The notes under the pieces were generated by a model that had not been told where the DNA came from, searched no databases, and was given only the letters and a program-made list of their open reading frames with translations. This document shows, piece after piece, positions 12,636 to 26,582 of a DNA stretch of 64,000 nucleotides. The translations under genes were made by a program, and so were the position numbers. The stretch's first letter is position 1, and each line of letters opens with the position of its first letter. Origin of the DNA: Pyrocephalus nanus (taxonomy: Eukaryota > Chordata > Aves > Passeriformes > Tyrannidae); contig CM076261.1 of NCBI GenBank assembly GCA_038380795.1, positions 37,411,866 to 37,475,865 of the forward strand, given 5' to 3'.

Positions 12636-14758
12636 ATATACACACTGTTTAATATTACAAAAAGATAGAGCAAGGAGGTATGGGGAACAGTACTGAGCCC
12701 TAACTGCAGTGGCATGACTCTTTCAGTCTATTCCTCTTTAAACTGAGAGTTGATTTGTTTCCAGAGTCAACCGCCTTTTATATCTGATGTAACTAATATA
12801 CTTTCTCTAAAGATTTTCTGTCTTTGTAACATTTAGCATATTTCACCAAAAGCTATAATACCATACTGCACAAAAAAGATAATCTAATTTTGTTGAAAAA
12901 ACAGTTTTATAATCTTTTTAAAGCCTTGCAAGGCCCAAAGACTCATACAACTTTTTCAAAGATTGTAATAATCCAATCTATAGAATACTTTGGGGTATAG
13001 AAAAACATTTAATTTGCACAACACAGAAATGAGAGCTTATGTTGACACTTTATATGTTGCAGCCAGAGTTTCCCCCTCCCCAAATCTACACTCAAACACG
13101 CTTTTTTTTTTATTCGTACACAATTTGTACCTTTTATCGCAAAATATCATCTTTAGCTTGCCATGGAGTCATTTCTCTGCTGTGACAGCACAGAGGAAAG
13201 AGCGAAGGGGTAGACAGCTGGGGAAATCCCTGACACCAGTCACCTGTCTCGATAGAGTTCTGCTTGCAGACTGCACTGAAGAAGATGAATTGTTTGCACA
13301 GAAGGAATGGACAGAGAAGGTCAGAGAAGCTGCAGAAAACTTACTACGTTTTATCCTCTCAAAGCAAGGTGGAAGGCTGCTATGCAGATCTTTCAGGACA
13401 CAAATCTGTAGGGTACCACTGCAACAGCCTTCTGAAGCAAGCTAAGCCATCATTTTTACAGGACTCCTTATCTGTTGAACACTAGGGAAGGAAAAAAGCA
13501 TGTGTGTGGTATAGAAGAAGTGTGTAGGGTCTTGTGTGTACTCTCAGAATTCTGATTTTTTGACTGCCCAAGAAAACACAGTACCTCTGGTCACTCCTCT
13601 TTGCAAAGCAACATTCTACTCCATAGGACCAATAATAATGTGCAATGGAAGGTAAATAATTTCATAGGATAAAAAGCTGGAATAGTCTAGAGGGAGGCAG
13701 CATTACCATTTCATAGGCAGCACTCCAGACAGTTTTGTGACTTTTTTTTTGTTAAAAATGTTTTATCCAGAAAATGCTTCATCAAGTAAAAACTGGGCAG
13801 CATAATAGAGGGGTAGGTGTTGTTTTTAAATTCTGTCTGAGGAAACTGAAATTAAAAAAAAAAAATTAAGTACATTTCTGTTCAAGATAACAAATTTAAC
13901 TCTTAACTATCTGGGAGAAAAAACAAACTCAAGAAGCCATCTGAAAATGTCTATAGTATTGGATAAAAGCTGGTTTTCACATCAATGAAAACTCTTTGAT
14001 ATTTTATCTTTTTCTTGTCCTCCTTACTTGGAGAAATCCTTAGAAATATTTTATCATAAAACAGAGCTCTGTCCAAAATAACTTGTATTTTCAAAACAGT
14101 TACCTGTGAGTGGTAGGGGTAGATGTAAATACTCTTTAGGTTTCATGCACATTAAGTCTCAAATATTCCATTTTAGAAGCATGATAGGCAATTAAGGGGT
14201 TTTAATTGTTGAACTTTTGGTGGAAAATCTCAATTGCAAACTTGAAAGTTTTCTTGATAGGTGCTTAGTTAAAAATTAAATCTTGAAAAAATTTTTGCTC
14301 AGAATGATTAGTAATTCACAAAAGAAAATTTTGATGATACTATCTTAGCCAGCTCTAACTGCAACGTATTAAGGATTTTCTGGATTTCTTCTTGGAAACT
14401 AAAGACTTCTGTTTAATGTTTTGTTTTATTTTTTTCACAAGGATTATGCACATTTTGATTTTTTTTTCCTGGTAGTTATTTAACTAGATCTTGGTCTCTG
14501 TACTACACAGTAACATATAAGATTTTGAAACAAATGGAGTTTCTTAATATGTATTCATTACTGTAACCTTAGAAGCTTCATCAGCAACACTAGCTTTTAT
14601 ACAAAATGATGACTTTAAACTTGCAGATTTAGTGTCTGATTTGCTGCTTTATTTTGATCTTTTAGTAGACCCATTTATTATATGTTCTTCAGCAATATTT
14701 TTTTTCATAATAAGATCTAAAAAGGGCAAAACAATAATTTTCTTATCTAAATAGTTCA

Positions 14759-14779
14759 CATTTACATTAAATGTAAATG
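14759..14779. repeat. Short palindrome (9-bp arms, 3-bp spacer)
   Basis: CATTTACAT and ATGTAAATG are exact reverse complements separated by TAA. In AT-rich DNA this may be chance. Each arm also contains an ATTTACAT/ATGTAAAT octamer-like element. Confidence 0.8.
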
Positions 14780-17700
14780 AAATTAAACTGGTGAACATGA
14801 GGAATAACTTCAAAATGCCCTGAAACTGAAAAGAATACATCTTGCTATTATTATAGCACTAATATCTCTTCAAGAAGCTTATAAATATACATATTGAAAT
14901 ATAAGATCTTTCTTCTGCTTTAATGATTTCTTATCTACTGCTATTATTAAATAAACTTAGAGCATATAAAATAAGTTAGGATGGAGACAATGGGATAAAG
15001 ATCTAGAGAGATATGTCTGGTTTCAATGAACATTCGTATTTAATGAGTAGGTTTTTGTAGTTTCTTGCTATAAACAACACTGTATAACATTTGGGTTACC
15101 AATCCTTTTTTTCTAAGACAACCAGAAAATAACCTTTCATTTTGGATTGGGTGAGGAAGGTTCTTAGTGTTCCTAAGGGAATGTCTGTTCTGCTAGAAGC
15201 AGAGAAGGTTGTGTGTCTTTTTGAAGCAACATTTCAAGCAGCCAGGACACAAACTGGCAGGGTCCTAATATTGCTTGGCATAGCCTGAACACGGAGATCA
15301 CTTATCCTTTTTTATGTCTGCCTGGGCAAATACACTCATGCAGATCTTGTACACTTGCTTGCTTCTCTGTAAAAGTACCAGATACCACCTCGAAGCTTCC
15401 TTAAGCTTAAAGATGCCAAAATAAACATTCTCAATAACTCAGACACCCATAGTCCATAGTAAGGCAGAGATTTAATAATTTATTAAGCTAAGTACAATAT
15501 TTAACAATATAAACTACCTTCATGTCATATTAGAATAAACCTTTGTTTATTTTACATTTAACTGTATTATTTACTGCACTCTTCATTGCTTTTGAGACAT
15601 TATGTTTTATTTCCTCTCTGTGGTTTCAGTAACAGTAGTGACCTTGAATTGTATCTTCTTGGTTATTACAGAAAACTGCAAATGCAAACCAGTTAATGTG
15701 TATCCGTGCAGCCCTTGTCAGGGTGTTTCAGATGTCAGGTTACCGTGATATAGATTAACCCAGCAATCAGTATTCAACAATGTAGAGTAAGTAGTGTGAC
15801 AATGCTGGCAAATTAGCTTTGAAAACAAAATGTAGCACACTAATGTGATTACTAATCAGAAGTTTCTAGGCACAGTTTGCATGTTATAATTACTGAAGGT
15901 CTTTTATGTGTGGCTGTTTCCATAAGGCAGTTTGTCATACTTCAACACATTCTAAGTAAATGCAGATCTGGTGCCAAATACTAGGAGAATAGAAAATGAT
16001 GTTTCTGCCTTGCTTAAAAATGTATTTCCTGACTCTCAGAAAGTTCCCATTGAACTTTCCTTTGCTTTATATGCAGCATCTTTTCACTCAATGACTGGCA
16101 GATGCTATTTACAGTCCCTGCTAGTTTTGTATTTAAGAGCCTAGTCATTAGAGACATGTACTGATAAGCTGATTTGCTTAGGAAATAGGTTGCTTTTGAA
16201 GGAATGAAAGAAAATTTCTGAGGCAATAACAGAACAGACCTGCAGCTGACATATCACAGTAAATAGGATAAAAGTAAGAAGTTCAGTGAATTTCAGTAGG
16301 TTCTAGTCCACACTTGGTTACTGCTACAGAACTAGTTACCCTACTTGTACCTAAGCAACACTGTTTTGCAGCAAATTCTGTTTCAGTTTTTGGTTCCAGC
16401 TTTAATGCTCAAACACTCCATGCTTGAGAAGCAAAACCAGCATTTAGTGCAGCCATGTACAGATGTGCAACTATCATTCTGGACCAATGTACAGAGACTG
16501 AGTGCCTTCCTCAGGCTCCAGTCCCCACATGTTCCCCCAAGATGCTGTAAATAATCTGTTTTAAGTTTCATTCAGGCTGAAAAGTTAATTGTTACTATAT
16601 TTATTTTGTGTGTTAGCGTTATAGCATTTGCCTGCTTTTTGAGACCAGCAACTATTAATGCATAGCTACTGATACTTGTAGGGATATGACTTTACCATCA
16701 ATCACACAGGCCTGTTAGTAACCATTACACTTAACTTTTAGGATTCTGTTTCCACATTTTTTTCCCTGTATTCTGTACTGCTCTCATACCTTGCTTTATT
16801 TTATTTCTGTTCTAGCACTTGGTACTTTCCACACCCTCATGGTCTCCCTCTTTGCTTTATATTTCTTTGTATGCCCAGCGTCTTGGAACATCTGGTCCTG
16901 TTTTGCATCATTTAACTTGGACGTGTATTTCTGCTGTTTTAGAAATTAATTTTTAGATCAAATCTGTACAGGGTATGTGCAGTTGCAACAGAAGCCTTTC
17001 TTTAAAAGTAGACATGTTCATCTCAACTCTTAAAAACTGATTTTCCATATTATTTACGTAAATTAGGTTTTGATAAAAGAATGTTTAAAGCCTACAGTAT
17101 AATGTAAGGTTTTCCAGCATTGTTCCAGCTTCACTTTCTCAGTTATTAATTAATCAGTAAGTGACTCTATAAGCATAGATTCTTATTCTAAAAGAGGATC
17201 ACAAATGCTTCATTTTTGTTTCTGGCAAAAAAAGTCTTATTCTTATTTGTCATCATTCTATTTTTTTAACTTTTTTTTTCCTTTTTTGTTTTTCATTTTT
17301 TAGTCTGCATGATCTTCTAAGAGCAGCATGACAGTTACAGCTCTCATGTTATTGAAGTGATTTTATTGGGTGCATGCAGCATTCCCACTTTTTTCCCTGC
17401 TGTTTGATCCATTTCTGTGTGTTGTTAGCCTTTCCTAATCTTTGCTTTAATTTGAAAATGACTGTTACAACACTAGCAGATACAGCTTTTTCTCAAATGA
17501 TTACCTCAAAGTGATAGGATTACAGCCTCAAAGGATTTTATAATGGGATTAGAGGGTATGTACCTGGACATTTACCATACAGCATCTGCTTTGTACTTGC
17601 TGCATTTGATGTGTGTCTTAGCCCTAGGCCTAGCCCTAGGTGAATAGTGAAGGGGACACTCCTGTGGGAGGTGAGAGGTATGAATTTCATCTCATTTTGC

Positions 17701-20700
17701 ATTAGGAGGGCATTGACTTTGGTTTCCTTAGAAACTGCTGTAATCTCTAGTCTATTTTAACACTCACTTCTCCTCCTCCTCCTTTGACAGACATATTTTA
17801 AGTGAAAAGAGTGAACCAATTTTCCATAATCAAAGGAGTTTAAGTGCAGGCGGGATTTCAGGTTCTGAATCCCCCTTTCACATAAGCACATAATTTGGGC
17901 TGCACTTAAGCACTTAAAAGAGGGAGGCAACATCGCAGATCATCTCTGTCCATGAATTTTTTGTTGGCTTGTCCATGCATTTCACTGTTTAGGAAGCTAA
18001 TTACTGTGAATTCTACTGCTGGGCACCCATATCTCTGTTCATCGTACTGTGGCATCCAGCTCTGGTTCATGAACTCCCTTCATAGGTCTGGAAGAAAAAA
18101 ATAATCCTTTGGAGGATCGGAGGGTTTTGCCTTGGCTTGTTAGCATTGCAGAGAGTATGTTTATATTTAGGTTATAAGTGTCCCCGATCAAATTAAAAGT
18201 CATAGTACATCAAAAATCTCAGTTAGTGTACAATCACTTTCTACAGTCTATGTGTTTGGAACTCTGTCCTTATTTAAAAGAGATTTTAGGCTTCTAGTTA
18301 CCAATGTGATTATTGCTTAAAAAAGAGCACTGGCATTTTAAAAACACTTAGACACTTCCAAAATTAAATTAAAATTAGTTGCTTTAGAAAACATAAATTT
18401 TATTTTTCTCCAAAATTAATTTTTCCTCCTTCCTACTTTTAAAATGTTTCTTTTGACAATTGCTTCCAAGTAATAGCAGAATTTGTGGATAATTTATAGA
18501 TAATTTCTATTTGCTATCTGACTTGATGGAGCTACTCTACATTACCTGTTATGCTGCATAATGATCTGTTGTGATGGGGGTAAGTGAAGACTAATTTCGT
18601 TCTCTTGGCTTTGGAAATTTATCCAAGTTGGCTTACATAAAGGCCTCTTTAATAGCTATACTTACTTTTTATTAAATTACATTTTCCCTCAAATTTTTAA
18701 GGCTCCATGAAAGTCTTATCGCAAACTTGCCTCTTGTGCACCTAGAATTCTTGTCATACACATGGGTAATACCCTTAATTTAATTCCCCATACATAAGGA
18801 TATTTTAAACCTGACCCCTTCTTCCTTCGGTGACCCAGTTCACAATCAGCAGGGAAATACTTAGTAATCTTTCTCTCTGAAGTACAATAGAAAAATCCAA
18901 CCATGGTGTTAATACAATCTCAACATTTGGGAAATAAATCACAGTGAATATTTTTTCCCCTGTATATTGCTGTTTCCTCATTTGCAACCAGAGGTAAATT
19001 TTTCTTAAGCTCTTCAGTAATTTAGGCATCTAAATCCTACTTTTCAACACGTAGTAAGCAGTTAACATCTGCTCCTTCAATACTTAAGCATATAAGAGAG
19101 ATCACAATTCTTCCTCCATTTATCTACTTCCTTCGATAGTCTTTGGATTCTGATTTTTGTCATATAAGTATTTGGCATAATGGGGAATGGACTTTAATTG
19201 GAGCCTGAGGCACTATTGTAATATAGGTAATAAGCAAAAATTATAGTAACAGATGTTGCCAGCTCTTAATTCCATTCTCAGACATTAAAACTCCTTTATT
19301 TGAGAATGCAAGTCTTCAGCAGGAGGTTTTATTTATACATTTCTAATAGGCATTTGGCTCCTTTTTAAAACCAGATATTACCCTACATGATTTGTATTTT
19401 CTTAATGTTCCCATCAGATTATATTATCTTTTATGTCACTTTATATTTTTCACAATTTCTAAATATAATTCTCCTTTCAAGCCATGCCACCCTTGTTACC
19501 TTCACCCTAGCATGTTCTCAGACTTCATTTTCTCCCTCTTGTGACCCTTCTTTGTCTGAAAGATGCAGCAATAGTAAATCCTTTGAAAACATCCACCAAT
19601 TAACTGTACTTATCTATAAAACAGATTCAGTCATTCATTTACTTCCTAAGACTTATTTTTCAAATCCTATTGTAATCATCTAGCTTCCTCTTTGAACTTT
19701 GCTAAACCAGTTCTTTAATGTTGCACTTACTAATTTAATTTCTCATAACGTCCCACCTTCTTTGGATACATATTCGATGCTGAAATAAAAGCTTTGGCAT
19801 TCTGGGCTTCCTTGCAAATGTTTTGTGTTATTTCTTAGTTTAACTTGAACTTCTCACTGCATTTGCTTTGACTTTTTCTTACGTTTGATTCTTGATGCTC
19901 AGTGGCTGCTTACAACAGATGAGCAGGAAAGCAAAAAAAAAAAAATCAAAAATCTTTTACTATAGGTTGGATGCAGCTTCCTGTGCTCCAGGTTTTCCCA
20001 CAGATATACAAGTGCAACTCTTAGTTGCTGCAACAGAAATTTTGAAACAGTTACTGAAGAGCAAATTTGGCAGTTACGGTGGATATGACATTCTACCCCT
20101 GCCTCTGGAAATAGTTGTGCAGGGGAGAATAAGCATTTAAATATTAGCAGATGTGGTCTTGAAGAAGTTCATGGGTTTTTTTCTGGCTGCATTTGCTTTT
20201 GTTTCAGGAAGAATGAGGAAATATTTAATTTTCCTCTCCAGTGATTCATTTTCGTATGGGACATTATGTATATAGATTCCAGCAAGCTGAGAAAATAAGT
20301 AGTGTTGTTAAAAATAATGTAAGGAAGACTGTCAGGACAGTTAACAGTGGATAACTGCAAAAGTCAAATGAATTGATGTCATTGTTAGCCTAAACTTTCA
20401 GAGGTTCTTTTCTGGAGGTATGCAGTACGTAAAATGTAACTCTTGGATCACTGCACTGTAAATTTCATAAACATTTGTTTAGTAACGTACTCAGAAAGTA
20501 CCTTGGAAGCTCCTGAACAAGTAATAATGAATAGAGAGAATGACCCAGAAGTGTTGGGCAAGAAATAAGCTTGACTAAACTGAAAATTCTAATGAAGAAA
20601 AAAAGACTGTGAGATATATCTATGGAATTACAACTTTGTTTTCAACCAATCTATCATGTGCATTTGTGTTTAAATAGAAGGCTATGACTCTTTGTGCTAA

Positions 20701-21546
20701 CTTAGGAAGAACAATTTTAAAAGATACCTGTTATGTTTAGGTAGAATGCTGCACATTTAATGATTTGACCTAAAACAATTTTCAATCATAAGAATTCACC
20801 AGTGTTCCAACGAAGCAGATATCAGGCTTCAAAAAATATTACAGCCTTTATAGAATACTAGAGCTAACTTTTGTGGTTATTTTATTTTTGCTTTCAGTAA
20901 TTCTGTAATTAATTGCTTTCTGATTTCTCAGTCTTTTTAGTGACATTATACTGTGTTCTCTAACCAGCATATGCCACTCACTCAATCCAGAGAAGAAAAA
21001 TACCACAGGCTGGCAAGGCAGGTGCAGACTTCTGAGTTTTTTCTCTCTCTCATGTGCTTAGCTTCTCTTTTTGCTGCCATATATTTTTTTAACAAAAGCC
21101 CCAAGAATTGCTTTATTCCATGCTTACCTTCTTCCAACTTGGATGACAATTCGTTACTAACTCATTCCCCATTTTCTAGCACGTCGTGCTGTGGCTTGCA
21201 AGCACACATTCCTTCTGGGACCTTCTGGAGTTCTGCAGATGAACAAAAAGGAGCAAACTATGTGTAATTTATCCCAGAGGACCAACACATTTTGTTGTGA
21301 GGTGCCCAAGACAAAACTCTTGACCTGAATTGTCCAGATCTTTTAAAACCTGGGTGTTCTTTTACCACTGATAGCCAAAATCAGGTTTTCAAAACTGGAA
21401 TTCCTCTGAATTTTGAAGCCTGAGAATTTCTTTGTGTTATACCTTTCAAGAAGTAGATCTTTACCTTCTAGGCTTAGTTAATTCCTGTTCATTGTAATGA
21501 GAATGGTGGATACATGAGAAATTCATAAAGATCATGATGATCCAAG

Positions 21547-21574
21547 TACACTAGCTTGAATATACTAGCTTGAA
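21547..21574. repeat. 14-bp tandem duplication, one mismatch
   Basis: TACACTAGCTTGAA is followed at once by TATACTAGCTTGAA. One base of fourteen differs, so the duplication is somewhat older than the one at 4.76 kb. Confidence 0.93.
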
Positions 21575-24500
21575 AGAACTTACTTTAAAAAAAATCAGTA
21601 AATGGAATAAGTGGAATTGGAAAATTATTTCTGTCCAGTTATCTATTTCTTTTCACATACTGGATAAAATATGTAGTTAGTGTATATTGCAGCTTAAGGT
21701 ATTTATTCACATATGGCCAAGAGAGGTACCTGAAAATACGTGTGGCAGAGCAGTTTTAACACACAGAGGAAAACTGCTCTCCTCCCAAAAGAGAGCTACA
21801 ATGTCCTTTTGATTTGGCTGCAGTTCTTTCACTTCTATTTGTGGTCTATGCTTGCTTCAAATCTGACATGCAGTCTAAGTCACTCAAGTCATGATGTTCA
21901 AAAAGTAGCAAAAGTGATGTTTTCAATGAGTTAGATAAATTTATTCCCAATTTTACTTTGACTTACTGGCTATAGCAACTTGCAAAATCCTCAGGAGAGT
22001 GGATGGCACCATATTATGTATGTGTCATAGTAAACAACTCCAGGTTGGGGTTTTGAGTTTGTTTCTTTGTTTGTTTGCTTCTTTTACAGTGGCTGATAAA
22101 AATACTGAAGTCTAGTGTGCCACGGTAATTGACTGGGTTGAACTCTTGAGCTTGTCCAAGCTCAGGGATGTTTTTCATGTGTGCAATATGAAATATAACT
22201 CTGGGATTATTATAAATCTTTTAACTTCCCATGAATCTCTATATATTTTGTACTGTGCATGATCCTTGGCTTACCAGAGGCGAGTCTTTTGGGCATAGCT
22301 ATTCTTCATGTTTAAAGAATTTAATTCAGAATAGATGGAAGAAAGCACATTGTGAATAATTTATTGAGAAACTATAATATGAAGAAGTTCCTAGGTACTC
22401 TGAAGAACACAGAGGTGACAGCACAGGGCTGTTTGCTTCGTAATTGTCTGTTTACCAGAATGTTTACATTTATATCACTATATTAATGGAAAATTCCAGC
22501 ACCCACTTTTGTAAGTTGAGGTTGAGAACAGGACATTGATATAGCTTTTTGAATTTCCTATGAACTGGGTGATTTTGGGAACAGAAGAAAACTTCAGGAC
22601 AACCTCTCTCTTCTTGGTATCACCATTTGGAGAGAAGCATTAGAAAAAGATTACTATTGCTCTCTATCTAAGTATATAGTTTACTAATTTAAGGGACATA
22701 CTCTGTGCTGTCTTGGCTCCTATTTGGAAGCACTGTGGATTTCCCCCGCCTACCCCCACCATCACCCCCTTGGTGTCAGCTTCCTTTTCAGGCTTCTTTG
22801 CCTCTGGCGAAAAGGATGTTCACTGATAGAAGAAAGGAAAGGTTGAGTGATTGGTGCTATCTGATTTGCTTGTTCCCTCCTTCCTTCCCTTCTTCCTTTT
22901 CCACTAACTTAATGCTGAACATTGGTTCTTAACAAAGGACAAAAGAGAAAATGCTTGGTTTCAACCCTAAGTTGTGAGAAAGATGGATGATCTATTCAGA
23001 TGTTCTGAATACTGGGGCTAATAGGGAGTATCTGTAAGAGCTAATTTACTTGAGAAAAGGTCACCTCCGTGTTCCTCTAGAAGACAATAATATAAGACCT
23101 CTAAAATAGGGCTCTGTGATTTGTTATTTATGGTAGGGATGACATTTGAATGGATAAAGTTGAGTAATATTACCTTGGTTTGACAAACTTAAATTACTCT
23201 AATGTTATAGAAACTTTCATTCTTCTAGTAATTTCTTGCTCAATGCAGCCAAAAATACTTTTTGTACCATGCCCATCTTTGAAAGACAAGACAAAATCTC
23301 CACTACAGTTATATCACTGAAGGTGAACAAGACTGGATACACAGTGTCCTTGTCTTTCCCCATTCCTTGGCAGCCTTTATTAATTTAGAAAGTATTGGCT
23401 GGATGGATGATTACAGTTAAAAATACTGTACAAACTATGAAATTAGAGGGAGACAAAACCATCAGACTACAAATGAAATATATGTTACTACTAGTAAAAA
23501 CTCCTAGACTCCAGGCAGCTTGAAAGATGTTTATGTTCAGATTATAGATTTATGACTTACTCTTTCCAGTATTCATGAATGAAGAAACTATTTGCCTTAG
23601 GCATGTTATAGTAGCAAAGCCTTGAAACTGGCAATAATTGCTTAACACTCTGAACAACATAATTATATGTTTTTGAGCATTTTAGCAATTGATTTAAGGA
23701 TATATTTGTACATTTTAAAAAGTAAGTATGAACTTTTTAAGAAGTAAAACTGCTCTTTCGCCATTTTACATTTGAAAGCTGGTTTGCCTCCAGATAAATC
23801 ACATTGCTTTCATTTTACATGCATAGACATTTTACAAGTCTTATCGTTAGTGAGCCCCACGCAGTATGGGCTTAAAAGTTTAATCAAACTAAAAACCACG
23901 ATCTACTGATGTTCTATAGACCTGCTGGGTTTAGAGCTGTTACAAGAAGAAATGTTCCCTTTGCATCCACTGAAAGTCAAATTAATTACCACACAGTGAT
24001 TCCTTCTGAAGAACAGAATTACTTGGGCAGAGTTTAAATATAAATGTGTAACTGTAATATCTGCATTAGAAGATTTTTGTTTTGTTTTGTTAACTGCCAT
24101 TGTTTTGTTTTCTTTGTCAGGATTCTTTAGAGAGTATTTAATTAAAAAATTACTAAATTTAGCATACAAAAATGAACAGTTGTGTAAATTAATAATTCTT
24201 CAGGCTTTGGTGTGAATCCAACTTGTATTTATATATATTTTTTATGAATAACAAATGTTCATGCAAAGGTTTAAAACTGTTTTACATTAATAGACCATAT
24301 TGAAGAATTTTTAACTATTTGGTCTATATTATTGATGATTCAGTTCTTCCTCACTAAAAAGGAGCACAAGATAAAATGCAGATATTAAGTGTGGTTCTGC
24401 TAGTATCTAAATATTTGGGGTAGAATATTATGATACATGTTAGCAAAATAAAAGGAAGAAAGGAGGGCCCTACACCATACTAATGTACCTAATGTAGGAA

Positions 24501-25058
24501 TATTACAAATATTTGTATTTTATTTATACTTTTTCTTTACTTTAAAAAAAAACAGAAATAAAATATTTAGGAATAATAGAGGAGGGCAACAGTTGTGTCT
24601 GTCATTTTCTGAGAGAGTTATATACTACTGTAGGGGTAAGCAATATTTATTATCTTTTAGAAATGTGGGCATGAGCAAAAAGAATGAAACTTCACTGCTG
24701 GATTATGTAGGCAGAGAAGGGTTCACTTTTCTTTCTGGTAACTTTTCAATAGCTGTAACCTTAGCATCTCCAGAACTAGTGAGTTGCTGTATGAGTTCCT
24801 GCTTAGTCTGGCTGATATCCTCTAACTACTTACACACAGAGACAGGCATACACACATATGTGCATAGGCACATAATATCAGGGACTTAGAAAACCCCGTC
24901 CATGTCCCCAAACTTTTTAAAGATTTATGGAAATAGAAATCATTCAAGTAGAGGACATCTGTAAATATTCTGAGGGAAAAAAAAAAGAGTGAAGCAGAAA
25001 TAAATTCCATCTCTCAGTAATCAAAATATACTACTTTAAATAACATGAAAGAATTATA

Positions 25059-25120
25059 TAAAATGGGATATTTCCTTGAAATCCTGTACAAGCTGAGAGA
25101 TGTGAAAATATCCCATTTTA
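25059..25120. repeat. Perfect 15-bp inverted repeat (hairpin)
   Basis: The left arm TAAAATGGGATATTT (25059-25073) and right arm AAATATCCCATTTTA (25106-25120) are exact reverse complements around a 32-bp spacer. The transcript of either strand would form a 62-nt stem-loop. The stem is AT-rich and too short for a typical metazoan pre-miRNA stem (about 22 bp or more). It could instead be the core of a decayed small inverted-repeat transposon. Confidence 0.85.
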
Positions 25121-25796
25121 AACTGGTTTTATCTTTAAAATGTTTATTAAAGCTAAGTAGTATTTCTTATGTATCTCATTGCATCTTGACAAACTGTCAG
25201 TGCTAAAGGGTTTAATAATAATGTAGATTGTAACAGCTGCTACACCCAGTGGTCTTTCCAACTTCAGATGATTTATTTTTGAAGTTTTATTTCTAAAGGC
25301 TTCCAGTTAATAACTGTGTGCTTTGGGCTTCAGTGTGCTCATCTTTTGATGCATATAACAGCAATCCATGTTTGGATAAATCTTGAGGGTGTCTGCAGCT
25401 TGATGAATTGTGTATGTGACTCTATCACTCCTCAGTTACACAGGATGCAGATTCACTTATTAGGACAGTGGAAACTGTAAGCAAATCACAGAACCTAACA
25501 ATGTTACTAGTAGCTCTATACTGTGTCATAGCTTAAACATGACTTTGAACAAATGGAAAGGAATAATGACACTGCTGCCCTGACAGCATTGAGTCATTAG
25601 TTCCCTAGGAAAAAGCTGCAGCTTAGAAGAAATGGCATTGAAGTTAATTTGCATTCTCAAGGTGTTTCACAAGATGATTATATCCAGTCTTCAAAAATTA
25701 GACAGATCTCTGCTCATATGCCTGTTTCCAAACTCTGGTAAAAGTGGGAAATTGCTTGCACCTCCTAGCTTGCAATAATAATAAACCTTGACAGAC

Positions 25797-26582
25797 TTGA
25801 CAGGTAGGCCCCTGTGAGCTCAAAATGAAGTGCAATGTTCTGCACATGGGCTGGGGCGATCGCGAGCACAAATAAAACCTGGTGAAAAATGGATTGAGAG
25901 CTGCCCTGAGGAAAAGGACTTGGGCATCTTCGTGGACAGGAAGCTTGACACAATCAGCCAGCAATGTGCAATTGCAGCCCATAAAGCCCACCATGTCATG
26001 GGCTGCATCAAAAGAACCATGCCATGGCCAACAGGTCCAGGCAAGTGATCCTGCTCACCCTACACTCCATTCTCATGAGAGCTCACCTGGAGTACTGCAT
26101 CCAGTCTTGGGGTCCTTAAACTAAAGAAGAACACGGACCTGTTGGAGTAAGTCTAGAGGAGGGCCAGGAAGATGATCAGAGGAGGGCTAGAGCACCTGTC
26201 TTATGAAGACAGGCTGAAAGACCTGAGGTTGTTCAGCCTGGACAAGAGAAAGTTCCTTCCATTAGCTCAAGGGGGCCTACAAGAGAGCTGGAGAGGAACT
26301 TTTTATGAGGACACGTAGAGAAAGGACAGGGGGGAATGGCCATAAACTGAAACAGGGTTGGTTTAGATTATATATAAGGAAGAAGCTGTTTACTGTGAGA
26401 GGGGTGAGGCCCTGGAGCAGGTTGTCCAGAGCAGCTGTGGATACTCCACGCTTGGCAGTGTCCAAGGCCATGCTGGATGGGGCTTTGAGCATCTCAGTCT
26501 AGTGGAATGTGTCCCTGACAATGGGGAGGCATTGGATTTAGTTAAACTCTAAGGTCTCTTTCAACCCAAACACCCTTATAGT
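25797..26582 (+). mobile_element. CR1 LINE, 5'-truncated, with ORF2 C-terminal remnant
   Basis: CR1 on the plus strand covering the last part of ORF2 and the 3' UTR. The frame from 25830 to 26048 still reads a CR1 ORF2 C-terminal region: the segment EKDLGIFVDRKL, then SQQCAIAAHKA and MGCIKRT. After this the frame is broken. The next DNA still shows the coding pattern for the stretch around LEYCIQSWG, but with frameshifts and stops. About 20 bp of consensus appear to be missing where AAGAGAAAG runs into TTCCTTCC (near 26250). The 3' UTR is recognisable up to TCTCTTTCAACCCAAAC, and the terminal 8-mers are almost gone. Inactive and fairly old. Only the C-terminal part survives, so neither endonuclease nor the reverse-transcriptase catalytic core is present. 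Confidence 0.93.
25830..26048 (+). pseudogene. Decayed CR1 ORF2 C-terminus
   Basis: 72 codons are open. The residues EEKDLGIFVDRKL and QQCAIAAHKAHHVMGCIKRT align with the end of CR1 reverse transcriptase (known family pattern: ...KDLGVLVD.KL...SQQCALAAKKAN.ILGCI.R). The first methionine is not a real start: the frame is the inside of a 5'-truncated ORF2. It is not translated as far as the sequence shows. Confidence 0.8.

Larger units (their letters stand above)
12636..25796. other. Long non-coding stretch, no gene found
   Basis: About 13 kb of AT-rich unique sequence. The longest open frame (12990-13445, plus, 151 codons) starts in AT-rich DNA, runs through a T-rich patch coding Phe and Leu, and has no recognisable domain, so I do not call it a gene. 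Short T-rich and C/T-rich patches occur (for example near 17.27 kb and 17.77 kb). No CR1 or LTR was recognised between the solo LTR and the CR1 at 25.8 kb. Confidence 0.6.
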
